The translations under genes were made by a program, and so were the position numbers. Positions 16,837 to 23,806 of a stretch of 44,435 nucleotides of DNA are shown piece after piece. The stretch lies in assembly GCA_028712075.1 (NCBI GenBank), contig JAQTQX010000027.1, positions 1 through 44,435 of the forward strand, read 5' to 3'. The notes beneath the pieces were generated by a model. The model made no database searches, was not told the origin of the DNA, and worked only from the letters and a program-made list of their open reading frames with translations. The stretch comes from Desulfuromonadaceae bacterium (GTDB lineage: Bacteria; Desulfobacterota; Desulfuromonadia; Geobacterales; Pseudopelobacteraceae). Within the stretch, counting starts at the first letter, position 1; each line of letters opens with the position of its first letter.

Positions 16837-17364
16837 ATGCAAACGAAGAGGTTCTGGCTCGCCGGTATGATGGCTACAGTGTTACTAGCAACCGTACCAG
16901 GCACTGGTCGAGGGATCACCATTCCCGATACAGTTACCTTGCACAGTCAAAGCAAGTTGTATGAACCGTTTGTTTTCCCTCATGCCAAGCATATCCTGAT
17001 AGTAAAGGAATGCTCCAACTGCCACCATCACACCACCGGAACGCTGGTGCAGGATCCAAACTGCATCCGGTGTCATCGCAACAGTAGTGAAACAGCCGTT
17101 GTGTCGTGTAAAGGCTGTCACCTGCCTGATGCATTTACTGCAACTGCCATCAAGGAAAAAAATAAAAAAATATACCATCGTGATATGCCGAGCCTTAAGG
17201 CGGCAATGCATCAAAGCTGCATCGACTGCCACAATAAGATGAAACAGGGACCGGTCGGTTGTCAGGATTGTCACGTTTATACGAAGGAAGGAGCTGCCTT
17301 CTATAATTCCGGTGAATTCGCTCCCAAGAAAAAACCTGCCAAGGGGAGCCACGGCGGCCACTGA
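16837..17364 (+). CDS. Periplasmic pentaheme c-type cytochrome (class III-like)
   Basis: 175 residues with a signal peptide ending near residue 25. Five CX2CH sites: CSNCH 59, CIRCH 76, CKGCH 91, CIDCH 128 and CQDCH 142. Extra histidines (FPHAKH, HHH) are suited as distal ligands. The family usually has four hemes; five are visible here. The tail is rich in lysine, glycine and histidine. AAAGGAG precedes the ATG by 8 nt. Followed by genes for an iron-sulfur protein and an NrfD-like protein, so it is probably the periplasmic electron acceptor or donor of a quinone-linked complex like the Cbc modules described in Geobacter (analogy, not proven orthology). Confidence 0.9.
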   Translation: MQTKRFWLAGMMATVLLATVPGTGRGITIPDTVTLHSQSKLYEPFVFPHAKHILIVKECSNCHHHTTGTLVQDPNCIRCHRNSSETAVVSCKGCHLPDAFTATAIKEKNKKIYHRDMPSLKAAMHQSCIDCHNKMKQGPVGCQDCHVYTKEGAAFYNSGEFAPKKKPAKGSHGGH

Positions 17365-17411
17365 CAGTCAGCTTATGAGGTTATAGTATATTCAATCCGA
17401 AGGAGAATATC

Positions 17412-18329
17412 ATGAAACGTAGAGATTTTCTGAAGGGGTGTCTGATAAGTGGGGCTGCTGCTTCTCTCGGTGTGCCATCCAAGAGCTTGGCGGTAGGTTC
17501 CTTTGAAGGCTATCCCGACGCAATGGGTATTTTGGTAGACACGACGCGCTGTGTCGGCTGTCGCAGCTGCGAAGCAGCCTGCAACAAGGAGCAAAAGCTT
17601 CCAGAGCCTGATGTGCCGTTTGACGATCTCTCGGTTTTTGAAGAAAAACGGAGAACCACGGAAAAGGCGTATACCGTCGTCAATCGCTATGAGGCCGGTG
17701 ACGGGAAAGACCCCCAGTTTCGAAAAATGCAGTGCAATCACTGCAACGAGCCGGGCTGTTTAACCTCTTGTTTTGTCAATGCTTATACAAAAACCAGAGA
17801 AGGCGCCGTCATCTATGATTCAAAAATATGTGTCGGCTGCCGTACCTGTATGGTTGCATGCCCCTTCAATATTCCAGCCTACAGCTACTCAAGCGCTTTT
17901 AACCCGGTCGTGAAAAAATGTATTTTCTGTTATCACACCCGCCTGAAATACGGCAAACCGCCCGCATGCGTTGAAATATGCCCCAGGGAGGTCCTCACAT
18001 TTGGTCTTCGCAGTGACTTGATAAAGATTGCGCATGAGCGTATCCGGGAAACCCCTGACAGATATATTGACCATCTTTATGGTGAAAAAGAGCTGGGTGG
18101 TACCAGTTGGATGTATCTTGCAGCCGTCCCGCCCGAGAAGATCGGTCTGGATGAGACGGTTGGCAATGAGCCTATTATTTCAAACGTCAAGGAATTTCTG
18201 GGAATGGTACCGATGGTGCTGACCATTTGGCCGGCCCTGTTCACAGGTTTCCACCTCCTTGCCACCCGTAACAAGGACCACGGTGCTGATCACCATACCC
18301 ATTCTGAACAGGAGGATGGCAAGAAATGA
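17412..18329 (+). CDS. Tat-exported ferredoxin-like protein with four [4Fe-4S] sites
   Basis: 305 residues. The N-terminus has a twin-arginine signal (MKRRDFLKG). Four cysteine clusters: CVGCRSCEAAC (47-57), CNHC...C...C (108-120), CVGCRTCMVAC (140-150) and CIFC...C...C (170-190), the pattern of HybA/NrfC-type electron-transfer subunits. A C-terminal hydrophobic helix (about 263-285) may anchor it. It overlaps the NrfD-like gene by 4 nt (ATGA), so the two are coupled. Expected role: wire electrons between the NrfD-like quinone site and the cytochromes. No catalytic molybdopterin subunit is nearby. Confidence 0.93.
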   Translation: MKRRDFLKGCLISGAAASLGVPSKSLAVGSFEGYPDAMGILVDTTRCVGCRSCEAACNKEQKLPEPDVPFDDLSVFEEKRRTTEKAYTVVNRYEAGDGKDPQFRKMQCNHCNEPGCLTSCFVNAYTKTREGAVIYDSKICVGCRTCMVACPFNIPAYSYSSAFNPVVKKCIFCYHTRLKYGKPPACVEICPREVLTFGLRSDLIKIAHERIRETPDRYIDHLYGEKELGGTSWMYLAAVPPEKIGLDETVGNEPIISNVKEFLGMVPMVLTIWPALFTGFHLLATRNKDHGADHHTHSEQEDGKK

Positions 18330-19681
18330 ATAAATTAATAGCAAGCGGGGCTACAGTCGTTGACTCTCCTCAAAAGTCATCCGGTCGCAACTGGACCATT
18401 ATGGAAAAACTTTTTCTTGGTTTGTCGTTTCAACAGTATATTGCCCAGGCGATTCGAAACCCCTTCAACTGGGTTTTTGGGATTATCTTTGCGATAGGCA
18501 TTCCGATAATTATTGGCCGCTTTATCTTCGGGCTCTCCTGGGTTACGCACAGCTCGTATGACTATCCGTGGGGGTTGTTCCTGGGGTTTGGACTGTTCGG
18601 TATGGTACCGCTCTCCTCGTCCGGTTTCCAGCTCGGTACGGCGTGTGAGGTCTTTGGCCGACACGATCTTGAACCGATTGAGCGCCTGGGACTTCTGAAT
18701 GGTCTTTTGGGATACTTCTTTGCGGTAATATTTCTTCTCTGTGATCTTGGACAGCCTTGGCGGTTGCCCTATCCGATGGTATTGGCATACGGGCCGGCAG
18801 CCGTGCTTTTCCTGGTCGCCTGGCACGTTGCAACCTATCTTTCGGTCCAGATTGCCGAAGTTTCAGTCAGCTTTTTCGAATGGATCGGTTTACCGATCGG
18901 TATCCGGGCCATACGGAAAATTACTCTGGGGATGACTGTATCCGGCATTATCCTCTCCACACTGCATCAAGGTGCGCTCGGCGCTCTTTTTACCTACGCC
19001 CCCGGCAAAGTTCATCCGCTCTGGTACTCATCTTCTTTCCAGTGGATACATTTTTTCGTATCGTCAATTCCCGGCGGATTATGCATGGTAATTGTCGTCA
19101 GTACTATTGCGAGCAAAACCATGTCTTGGCGCTTTGACGAGCGCTTCAAAGACAGTCTCGACCGTATTACGATTTCACTCGCCAAAGGCGCCAGTATGGG
19201 GCTTGCAACCTATCTCGTTATCAAACTTATTAGTATTGCCCATGACAACAAGTGGGGCTACTTTTTGACCGGTTATGGTCATTGGTATCTGGTTGAAATC
19301 ATGATTGGCGTCATTATACCAATGGCTCTGTTGGCCTACTCTATTCACCATAAAAAAGTGGCAATCATACGTTTTGGCGCTTTACTCGTCGTGCTGGGAA
19401 TATTTTTGAACAGGCTCAACACCGCCTATATTACCTTTAACTGGAAACTCCCCTACAGGGAGATTCCGCACTGGCGTGAAGTTGCCATTTGTATAACCGT
19501 GTATTCAATTTATATTGTAGTCTATCGCTTTATACTCTACCGGCTCCCGATATTTTATCAGTGGAAAGCGGCGGAAGAGCTTGCGCCGGCATACGTCGCA
19601 GAAACTGAAACAAGGCATCAGAGGAGAGCTCCGGAAGAGCTTGCGTTGGCATACGCCGCAAAAGCTGAAAACGATCAATAA
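18326..19681 (+). CDS. NrfD/HybB-like integral membrane protein
   Basis: 451 residues with about nine to ten TM helices, the quinone-interacting membrane subunit of many respiratory complexes. Coupled by a 4-nt overlap to the iron-sulfur gene. The C-terminal cytoplasmic tail has a 20-residue tandem duplication (EELAPAYVAETE then EELALAYAAKAE; DNA copies at 19568-19610 and 19628-19670, offset exactly 60 bases). The family normally lacks such a tail. With the pentaheme and dodecaheme cytochromes it likely forms a menaquinone-linked complex at the inner membrane. Not a classical polysulfide reductase, because no PsrA-like gene is present. Confidence 0.9.
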   Translation: MNKLIASGATVVDSPQKSSGRNWTIMEKLFLGLSFQQYIAQAIRNPFNWVFGIIFAIGIPIIIGRFIFGLSWVTHSSYDYPWGLFLGFGLFGMVPLSSSGFQLGTACEVFGRHDLEPIERLGLLNGLLGYFFAVIFLLCDLGQPWRLPYPMVLAYGPAAVLFLVAWHVATYLSVQIAEVSVSFFEWIGLPIGIRAIRKITLGMTVSGIILSTLHQGALGALFTYAPGKVHPLWYSSSFQWIHFFVSSIPGGLCMVIVVSTIASKTMSWRFDERFKDSLDRITISLAKGASMGLATYLVIKLISIAHDNKWGYFLTGYGHWYLVEIMIGVIIPMALLAYSIHHKKVAIIRFGALLVVLGIFLNRLNTAYITFNWKLPYREIPHWREVAICITVYSIYIVVYRFILYRLPIFYQWKAAEELAPAYVAETETRHQRRAPEELALAYAAKAENDQ

Positions 19682-19708
19682 TAACTTCTGACTTTCAAAA
19701 CCATTTGA

Positions 19709-19731
19709 CATGGGGGGCTTGGCCCCCCATG
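19709..19731 (+). repeat. GC-rich hairpin between the NrfD-like and dodecaheme genes
   Basis: CATGGGGGGC-TTG-GCCCCCCATG, a perfect 10-bp stem, 27 bases after the NrfD-like stop. No T-run follows. It may stabilise the upstream mRNA end, partly terminate, or set the expression ratio of the cytochrome. Confidence 0.7.
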
Positions 19732-19779
19732 CTGTTATCCACCTCAATACGATCAGTCCAACTAGAATAGGAGTCAATC

Positions 19780-20787
19780 ATGAAACTGCGCTGGATTGTC
19801 CTCACAGCCGTGATTATGTGCTGTACCATCCCCGCGGTGGCGCTCGAAATAAGTGACAAAACCTTTACCACCGAAAATGCCGGTAAGGTTGTGTTCAGCC
19901 ACGCCACACACATGAAGAAGAAAATTGCCAAATCGCCGAATATCAGCTGCAAGGCATGTCATAATGATACCATGAAAAAGAACGTCCGATACACGATGGC
20001 CCAGATGGAACAGGGCAAGTCGTGCGGACAGTGTCATAACGGGAAGAAGGCTTTTGCCCTGGCTAAATGTGCTGCGTGCCACAAAGTCAAAAATATCACC
20101 TACACGGTTAAGGAAACCGGTCCGGTGCTGTTCAAGCATACGGCCCATTTACAGAAAAACAGTGAATGCGTCACATGCCACAATTCCCTGTTTAAAACAG
20201 GGGAAAACCCGCGTGTCAGTATGGATGCCATGGAGAAGGGAAAATCGTGCGGAGCCTGTCATGACGGCAAAAAAGCCTTTGGTCTTGACAAGTGTATGGA
20301 GTGCCATCCGGTCAAAGAGATAACAATCAAGGTGAAAGAGACCGGGCCAACACCATTCAGCCACAAATTCCACGTTGAAGTTGCAAAATGTGATAAATGC
20401 CATCCAGCACTGTATTCCACGAGTCAACCAAACAAGCATGTTGGTATGGCAGCCATGGAAAAGGGCAAATCGTGTGGCGTATGCCACAATGCCAAGGATG
20501 CTTTTCCGGTAAAAGAGTGTGCGAAATGTCATCCTGCACTTGAACTTGAGTTTGAGGACAAAACAATAGGTAATGTATTGTTCAGCCATACATTCCATAC
20601 GGCTCTTTATCCATGCAATGATTGCCACACGTCGCTCTACAAGGCGGCGCGCAGCAAGGTGAAGACAACCATGAGACAGATGGAAGCGGGTAAATCCTGT
20701 GGCAAGTGTCATGATGGGAAAACTGCTTTTACGGTAAAAGACACATGCGGAACGTGTCATAAGATTAGTTCTCACCCCGTGAGATGA
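19780..20787 (+). CDS. Dodecaheme periplasmic cytochrome made of four triheme c7-type modules
   Basis: 335 residues with a signal peptide ending near AVA. Twelve CX2CH sites arranged as four repeats of about 75 residues, each with an F-x-H-x-x-H segment, a first heme, a MEKGKSCGxCHxGKxAF heme, and a third heme after a short lysine-rich gap. This is the layout of triheme PpcA-like c7 domains in tandem, as in the dodecaheme GSU1996 of Geobacter sulfurreducens (known architecture). Such a chain could carry charge over several nanometres in the periplasm. TAGGAGT lies near the ATG. Probably last electron carrier of unit C. Confidence 0.93.
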   Translation: MKLRWIVLTAVIMCCTIPAVALEISDKTFTTENAGKVVFSHATHMKKKIAKSPNISCKACHNDTMKKNVRYTMAQMEQGKSCGQCHNGKKAFALAKCAACHKVKNITYTVKETGPVLFKHTAHLQKNSECVTCHNSLFKTGENPRVSMDAMEKGKSCGACHDGKKAFGLDKCMECHPVKEITIKVKETGPTPFSHKFHVEVAKCDKCHPALYSTSQPNKHVGMAAMEKGKSCGVCHNAKDAFPVKECAKCHPALELEFEDKTIGNVLFSHTFHTALYPCNDCHTSLYKAARSKVKTTMRQMEAGKSCGKCHDGKTAFTVKDTCGTCHKISSHPVR

Positions 20788-20845
20788 TCATCTGCCCGGA
20801 GTGGTGATGAGGCGTTGGAATTAACAAGTTTTGCGGAGGTTTGAT

Positions 20846-21652
20846 ATGTTTGCCACACTTGCGGGAAAGGCTTTGGTTCCGGTTGGGCTGGCTGTGACCG
20901 GATTTATGGTTGTCTGCTGTTTGGTGCTCTACTCGGTTATCCGTGAAGACCTTCATCGTGCTGAGATAGTTCATGCCACCAATCTCGCAGACACTATCCT
21001 GAAATCAACCCGCTACGCAATGCACAAGTCAGACCGTGAAACGCTGGCGACAATTATACAAAATGTGGGGGAGCAGAACGGGGTCGATCATGTCAGAATA
21101 TTTAACAAAAAGGGAATAGTTACTTTTTCTGCCAAAACTGACGAGATAAACCGCCAGGTAGACAAGAATACCGAAGGGTGCGTAGTTTGTCACAAAGGTG
21201 CAGTGCCGGTTACCAATCTGGGGACTATGCAGCAGTCCCGTACCTTCAGGAATCCGGATGGCCTCGACGTAATGGCTATTACTGCACCGATCTACAATTC
21301 CCCGGGCTGCTCATCAGCAGCGTGTCATTTCCATCTGCCTGATCAGAAAGTTCTGGGGACGCTGGATGTTGGCTTGTTGCGGGTGGAAAGCGAGAGATCG
21401 CTGGCCTTGCTTCGTATTCAGATGATTATCTTTACTTTGATGAGCCTAATCCTTACAATCGGCGGGGTTACTGCTTTACTGAGGAGAAATGTTTTTATCC
21501 CGATTCATAAATTGCGGAATTATGTTGAATTTTATGCAAAACAGGATGTTATTCTTGAACCTCCTCCACATTTGCCGCATGATCTTGACGTCATCGCCGA
21601 AAGCTATTACAACGCTAAAATGATTGCTGCCGGCAAGAAGCAGAACTCGTAG
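20846..21652 (+). CDS. Membrane heme-sensor domain protein lacking a kinase
   Basis: 268 residues: TM1 (about 8-31), periplasmic domain (about 32-190), TM2 (about 191-212), then a short cytoplasmic tail of about 55 residues. The periplasmic domain matches the sensor of the kinase at 4537: same heme sites, CVVCH (112-116) and CSSAACH (155-161, CX4CH followed by FH), same surrounding order (RIFNKKGIVTFS like RLIDQRGVVVFS). The kinase, HAMP and methyl-accepting regions are missing. GGAGG lies 6 nt before the ATG. It may be an electron-transfer subunit, a heme-based modulator, or a decoy for the kinase. Confidence 0.88.
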   Translation: MFATLAGKALVPVGLAVTGFMVVCCLVLYSVIREDLHRAEIVHATNLADTILKSTRYAMHKSDRETLATIIQNVGEQNGVDHVRIFNKKGIVTFSAKTDEINRQVDKNTEGCVVCHKGAVPVTNLGTMQQSRTFRNPDGLDVMAITAPIYNSPGCSSAACHFHLPDQKVLGTLDVGLLRVESERSLALLRIQMIIFTLMSLILTIGGVTALLRRNVFIPIHKLRNYVEFYAKQDVILEPPPHLPHDLDVIAESYYNAKMIAAGKKQNS

Positions 21653-21693
21653 ACAGCAGAATTTACTTGGAATTGCAAATACTCGGGGACTGC

Positions 21694-22233
21694 ATGACGG
21701 ACATGCGCGAACATCACCTGCCGACAGATGCCACTGGAACGCGGAGCGCCGTTGTTTTACTGCAGCAGGAGTTACACAATGAAATAAACCGGCTGAGCCG
21801 ACTATCTACCCGTGGAATAATGGCTCTGTCACTATTTCTTGTCGTATGCCTTCTTGCTTGGAGGGGATTTTCCTTTCTTCCCGCCCCCGAGACGGTGACG
21901 GCTCATCTGGGTAAGCCTCCATCGGCGAGCGTTATCAGCATAGTACTTCTGATCTATACTTTTTCTGCGATTGTCCTCAGTCTCTCGCGCATGACAGAAG
22001 GCATTGAACATCGGAGCAGTTTCAGCCACGTAGGGTATCTCACCTGTTTTTTTCTGTTCTATTATTTTGGCAAATCATTGGAAGATAATTATTGGGCGGT
22101 TTTTGGTGCCGGTATAACTATTCTGGGTGTTGAAAGCTATCGAATCTGGACGTACTGCGCTGAAGGGATTTCAAAAAACAAGCAGGACATTGAGTATATA
22201 GCAAGAACAGGCAGGCCACCACCACAGGAGTAA
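21694..22233 (+). CDS. Integral membrane protein, paralogue of 14934
   Basis: 179 residues with about four hydrophobic helices. It resembles the unit B protein in length, helix placement and the conserved end (D-x-Y-x-x-V-F-x-x-G, LG, then W-x-Y). No known motif. The ATG at 21694 follows a GGGGA; a TTG at 21667 would add nine residues. Last gene of unit C, immediately after the heme-sensor protein. Having one copy in unit B and another in unit C suggests each serves its respiratory module, but function is unknown. Confidence 0.78.
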   Translation: MTDMREHHLPTDATGTRSAVVLLQQELHNEINRLSRLSTRGIMALSLFLVVCLLAWRGFSFLPAPETVTAHLGKPPSASVISIVLLIYTFSAIVLSLSRMTEGIEHRSSFSHVGYLTCFFLFYYFGKSLEDNYWAVFGAGITILGVESYRIWTYCAEGISKNKQDIEYIARTGRPPPQE

Positions 22234-22278
22234 CGTGACGATTTTGATCGGCAATTATGCGCGGGTGGTAAGTCGTAG

Positions 22279-22295
22279 CCGTCTCGGTTAGACGG
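22279..22295. terminator. Short hairpin between convergent genes
   Basis: CCGTCT-CGGTT-AGACGG; it overlaps the stop codon of the minus-strand gene at 22288 and lies 45 bases after unit C. It could serve as a weak bidirectional terminator; no T-run. Confidence 0.4.
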
Positions 22296-22635
22296 TTGAC
22301 TTGTCAGCACAGAGATGAAGCCCGCAATGGCGGCATGTACGAAAGTAGGAAAGTGTCGAGTTCCGCATATGAAAATTGTGCCCGCATCTCGGACACTTCG
22401 AGATAGCAGTCAGTGTTACAACAATACACAGCATGGTGAACCAGACACACAATAACATGCCTGTCACCGTGTAAGATTGGGTCAATTGCAGCGTGCTTAC
22501 TGATACGGGCATGTAGAATAGAATCAACCCCCACAAATACCATCTGCGTCTGCGAATAATGATAAGCAATGCAGCATACGATACTGGATCAATAGTTGCG
22601 GCGGGGTGATCACTATTCATAGAATCTTCGCTCAT
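22288..22635 (-). CDS. Small membrane protein with zinc ribbon, paralogue of 3562
   Basis: 115 residues. Two hydrophobic helices follow a polar N-terminus, then the zinc-ribbon signature KCPRCG, FHMR and, about 20 residues on, CRHCGLHLC. The match to 3562-3876 covers VSYAA/VKYAA, the helices and the cysteine block. AAGGAA lies about 13 nt upstream of the ATG, a loose spacing; an ATG at 22620 is possible. Function unknown. Both copies lie at the edges of signalling or cytochrome clusters. Confidence 0.75.
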   Translation of the reverse strand: MSEDSMNSDHPAATIDPVSYAALLIIIRRRRWYLWGLILFYMPVSVSTLQLTQSYTVTGMLLCVWFTMLCIVVTLTAISKCPRCGHNFHMRNSTLSYFRTCRHCGLHLCADKSTV

Positions 22636-22694
22636 GGATAACCCGATTTCCTTCTACTTTTGCTTTGCACTGTTTGCCTGTCATTCACTTGTTA

Positions 22695-22727
22695 CAGAAA
22701 GGCCACCTCATTTGGGTGGCCTTTCTG
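22695..22727. terminator. 13-bp perfect stem-loop terminator
   Basis: CAGAAAGGCCACC-TCATTTG-GGTGGCCTTTCTG. Lies just after the stop of the minus-strand gene at 22755 and likely ends that operon before it reads into 22288-22635. Confidence 0.7.
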
Positions 22728-22754
22728 ATGTCGCAGCAGGCTTTCTGTACCGTG

Positions 22755-23006
22755 TTACTTCTTCGCCTCTACAATCTCACCAGTCTTTGCTGAAACCGTC
22801 CCTTTAATCATACCGTACAGCATTATTATTGCCGGGATACACTGAACAACCACTACCAGAGCGCAGAAACCAAGGAATAACAGAATCAGCGGGCCGCTTA
22901 CAAAAACTTTACTGGTTGAACCTGATGAGGCAAAAGCTGCGGTGCTTGTCACGAGGGTAAGGGCTACAGCGCTGCATACCGTTTTAAAATTAGTTAGTGA
23001 GTTCAT
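22755..23006 (-). CDS. Small membrane protein of the Q-x-[IV]-P family
   Basis: 83 residues, nearly identical in the helix to 16208: signal-like N-terminus ending TAAFA, linker SSGSTSKVFVSGP, helix FLGFCALVVVVQCIPAI and MLYGMIKG. AAAGGAGA precedes the ATG. Unlike its paralogues it is not followed by cytochrome genes; it forms a two-gene minus-strand unit with 23073. A recent duplication from unit C is likely. Confidence 0.85.
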   Translation of the reverse strand: MNSLTNFKTVCSAVALTLVTSTAAFASSGSTSKVFVSGPLILLFLGFCALVVVVQCIPAIIMLYGMIKGTVSAKTGEIVEAKK

Positions 23007-23072
23007 GGCCGTCTCCTTTTCTATATACTAACAGGATGAATTGAAATGATTTCGTTACCTAGTGGCCGATTG

Positions 23073-23288
23073 CTACTTCGACTCAACTTTTGTTTCGGTT
23101 TTGGATGCAATTCCTTTAACCAGTCCGGTGATCAACATGATAGCCGGAACCAACTGTCCTACTACGATCAGTGCAAAGAAGCCAAGGAAGATCCACACAA
23201 ACACGCCACTACCTTCTTCAGCTGCGCCGGATGCAGCAAATGCTGTTGCAGGAGCGATGATTCCCATTATCGATGCAAGTGCTTTCAT
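23073..23288 (-). CDS. Small membrane protein of the Q-x-[IV]-P family
   Basis: 71 residues: short signal-like N-terminus ending ATAFA, a linker with EEGSG, and a helix with FLGFFALIVVGQLVPAIML, then GLVKG and a charged tail. AAGGAGGATGTC sits right before the ATG. First gene of the minus-strand pair, with a 66-base gap to 22755. It is the most divergent of the signal-bearing copies, keeping Q-x-V-P. Function unknown. Confidence 0.83.
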   Translation of the reverse strand: MKALASIMGIIAPATAFAASGAAEEGSGVFVWIFLGFFALIVVGQLVPAIMLITGLVKGIASKTETKVESK

Positions 23289-23395
23289 GACATCCTCCTT
23301 GTTTTTTTTGCCCTGTTTTGAATTGGTTACTATGCCTTAGTCTATACACGGATGATGCCAAGTTTTGTGTGTAGAGAAATAATAAATATAACTAT

Positions 23396-23427
23396 CCGAT
23401 ATTACAATATATATGTTGTGATATCGG
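23396..23427. repeat. 32-bp palindrome, candidate operator
   Basis: CCGATATTACAA-TATATATG-TTGTGATATCGG, 12-bp arms with one mismatch. It lies 108 bases upstream of the minus-strand small-protein gene and about 380 bases before the efflux operon. Confidence 0.55.
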
Positions 23428-23752
23428 TGCCATGTTCTGCTTGATTCCGTAGTATCTATATCCTGTAGATGTATATAAAATTGATACGAACCAGTGCGGT
23501 AACAGCTATAAAGTTAAGTTGATACGGTATGTTACAAAATATATATAATATTAATTGTGTATAAATCTCGTATACGTTGCCCATACCACATGAATTGACG
23601 ACACCTGGCTGGGGGATAAGGTTGAATTAAAATGTATAAACGTAAATATTTCATTGGGTTGTGAATTATTAAGCGTATTAGTTGTTGCCCGTACGGTGTT
23701 TACATTTATATAAAGCATGATACGCTCTGTGTAGACTTCGAATAAATATATG

Positions 23753-23781
23753 TTGACTATATTCAGTTTTTTGTATATATG
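23753..23781 (+). promoter_or_regulatory. Candidate sigma-70 promoter of the efflux operon
   Basis: TTGACT, 17 bases, TATATG. The transcript would start near 23788, with GGAGG close before the ATG at 23807. Confidence 0.5.
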
Positions 23782-23806
23782 GATGTAACAAATATTTGGA
23801 GGATTT

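Larger units (their letters stand above)
23289..23806. other. Long AT-rich intergenic region between divergent operons
   Basis: 518 bases, markedly AT-rich, with several GTATA/TATAC and TTGATACG repeats (TTGATACG at about 23479 and 23519), an imperfect 32-bp palindrome (23396-23427) and a likely sigma-70 promoter for the efflux operon (23753-23781). Small open frames here look random. No RNA gene recognised. Confidence 0.6.

Noticed and set aside
23345..23360. Sigma-54-like element on the minus strand before the 23073 gene (TGGCAT-CATCC-GTGTA).
   Set aside because: The invariant GC of the -12 element is GT and the -24 element has a mismatch, so it fails the core consensus.
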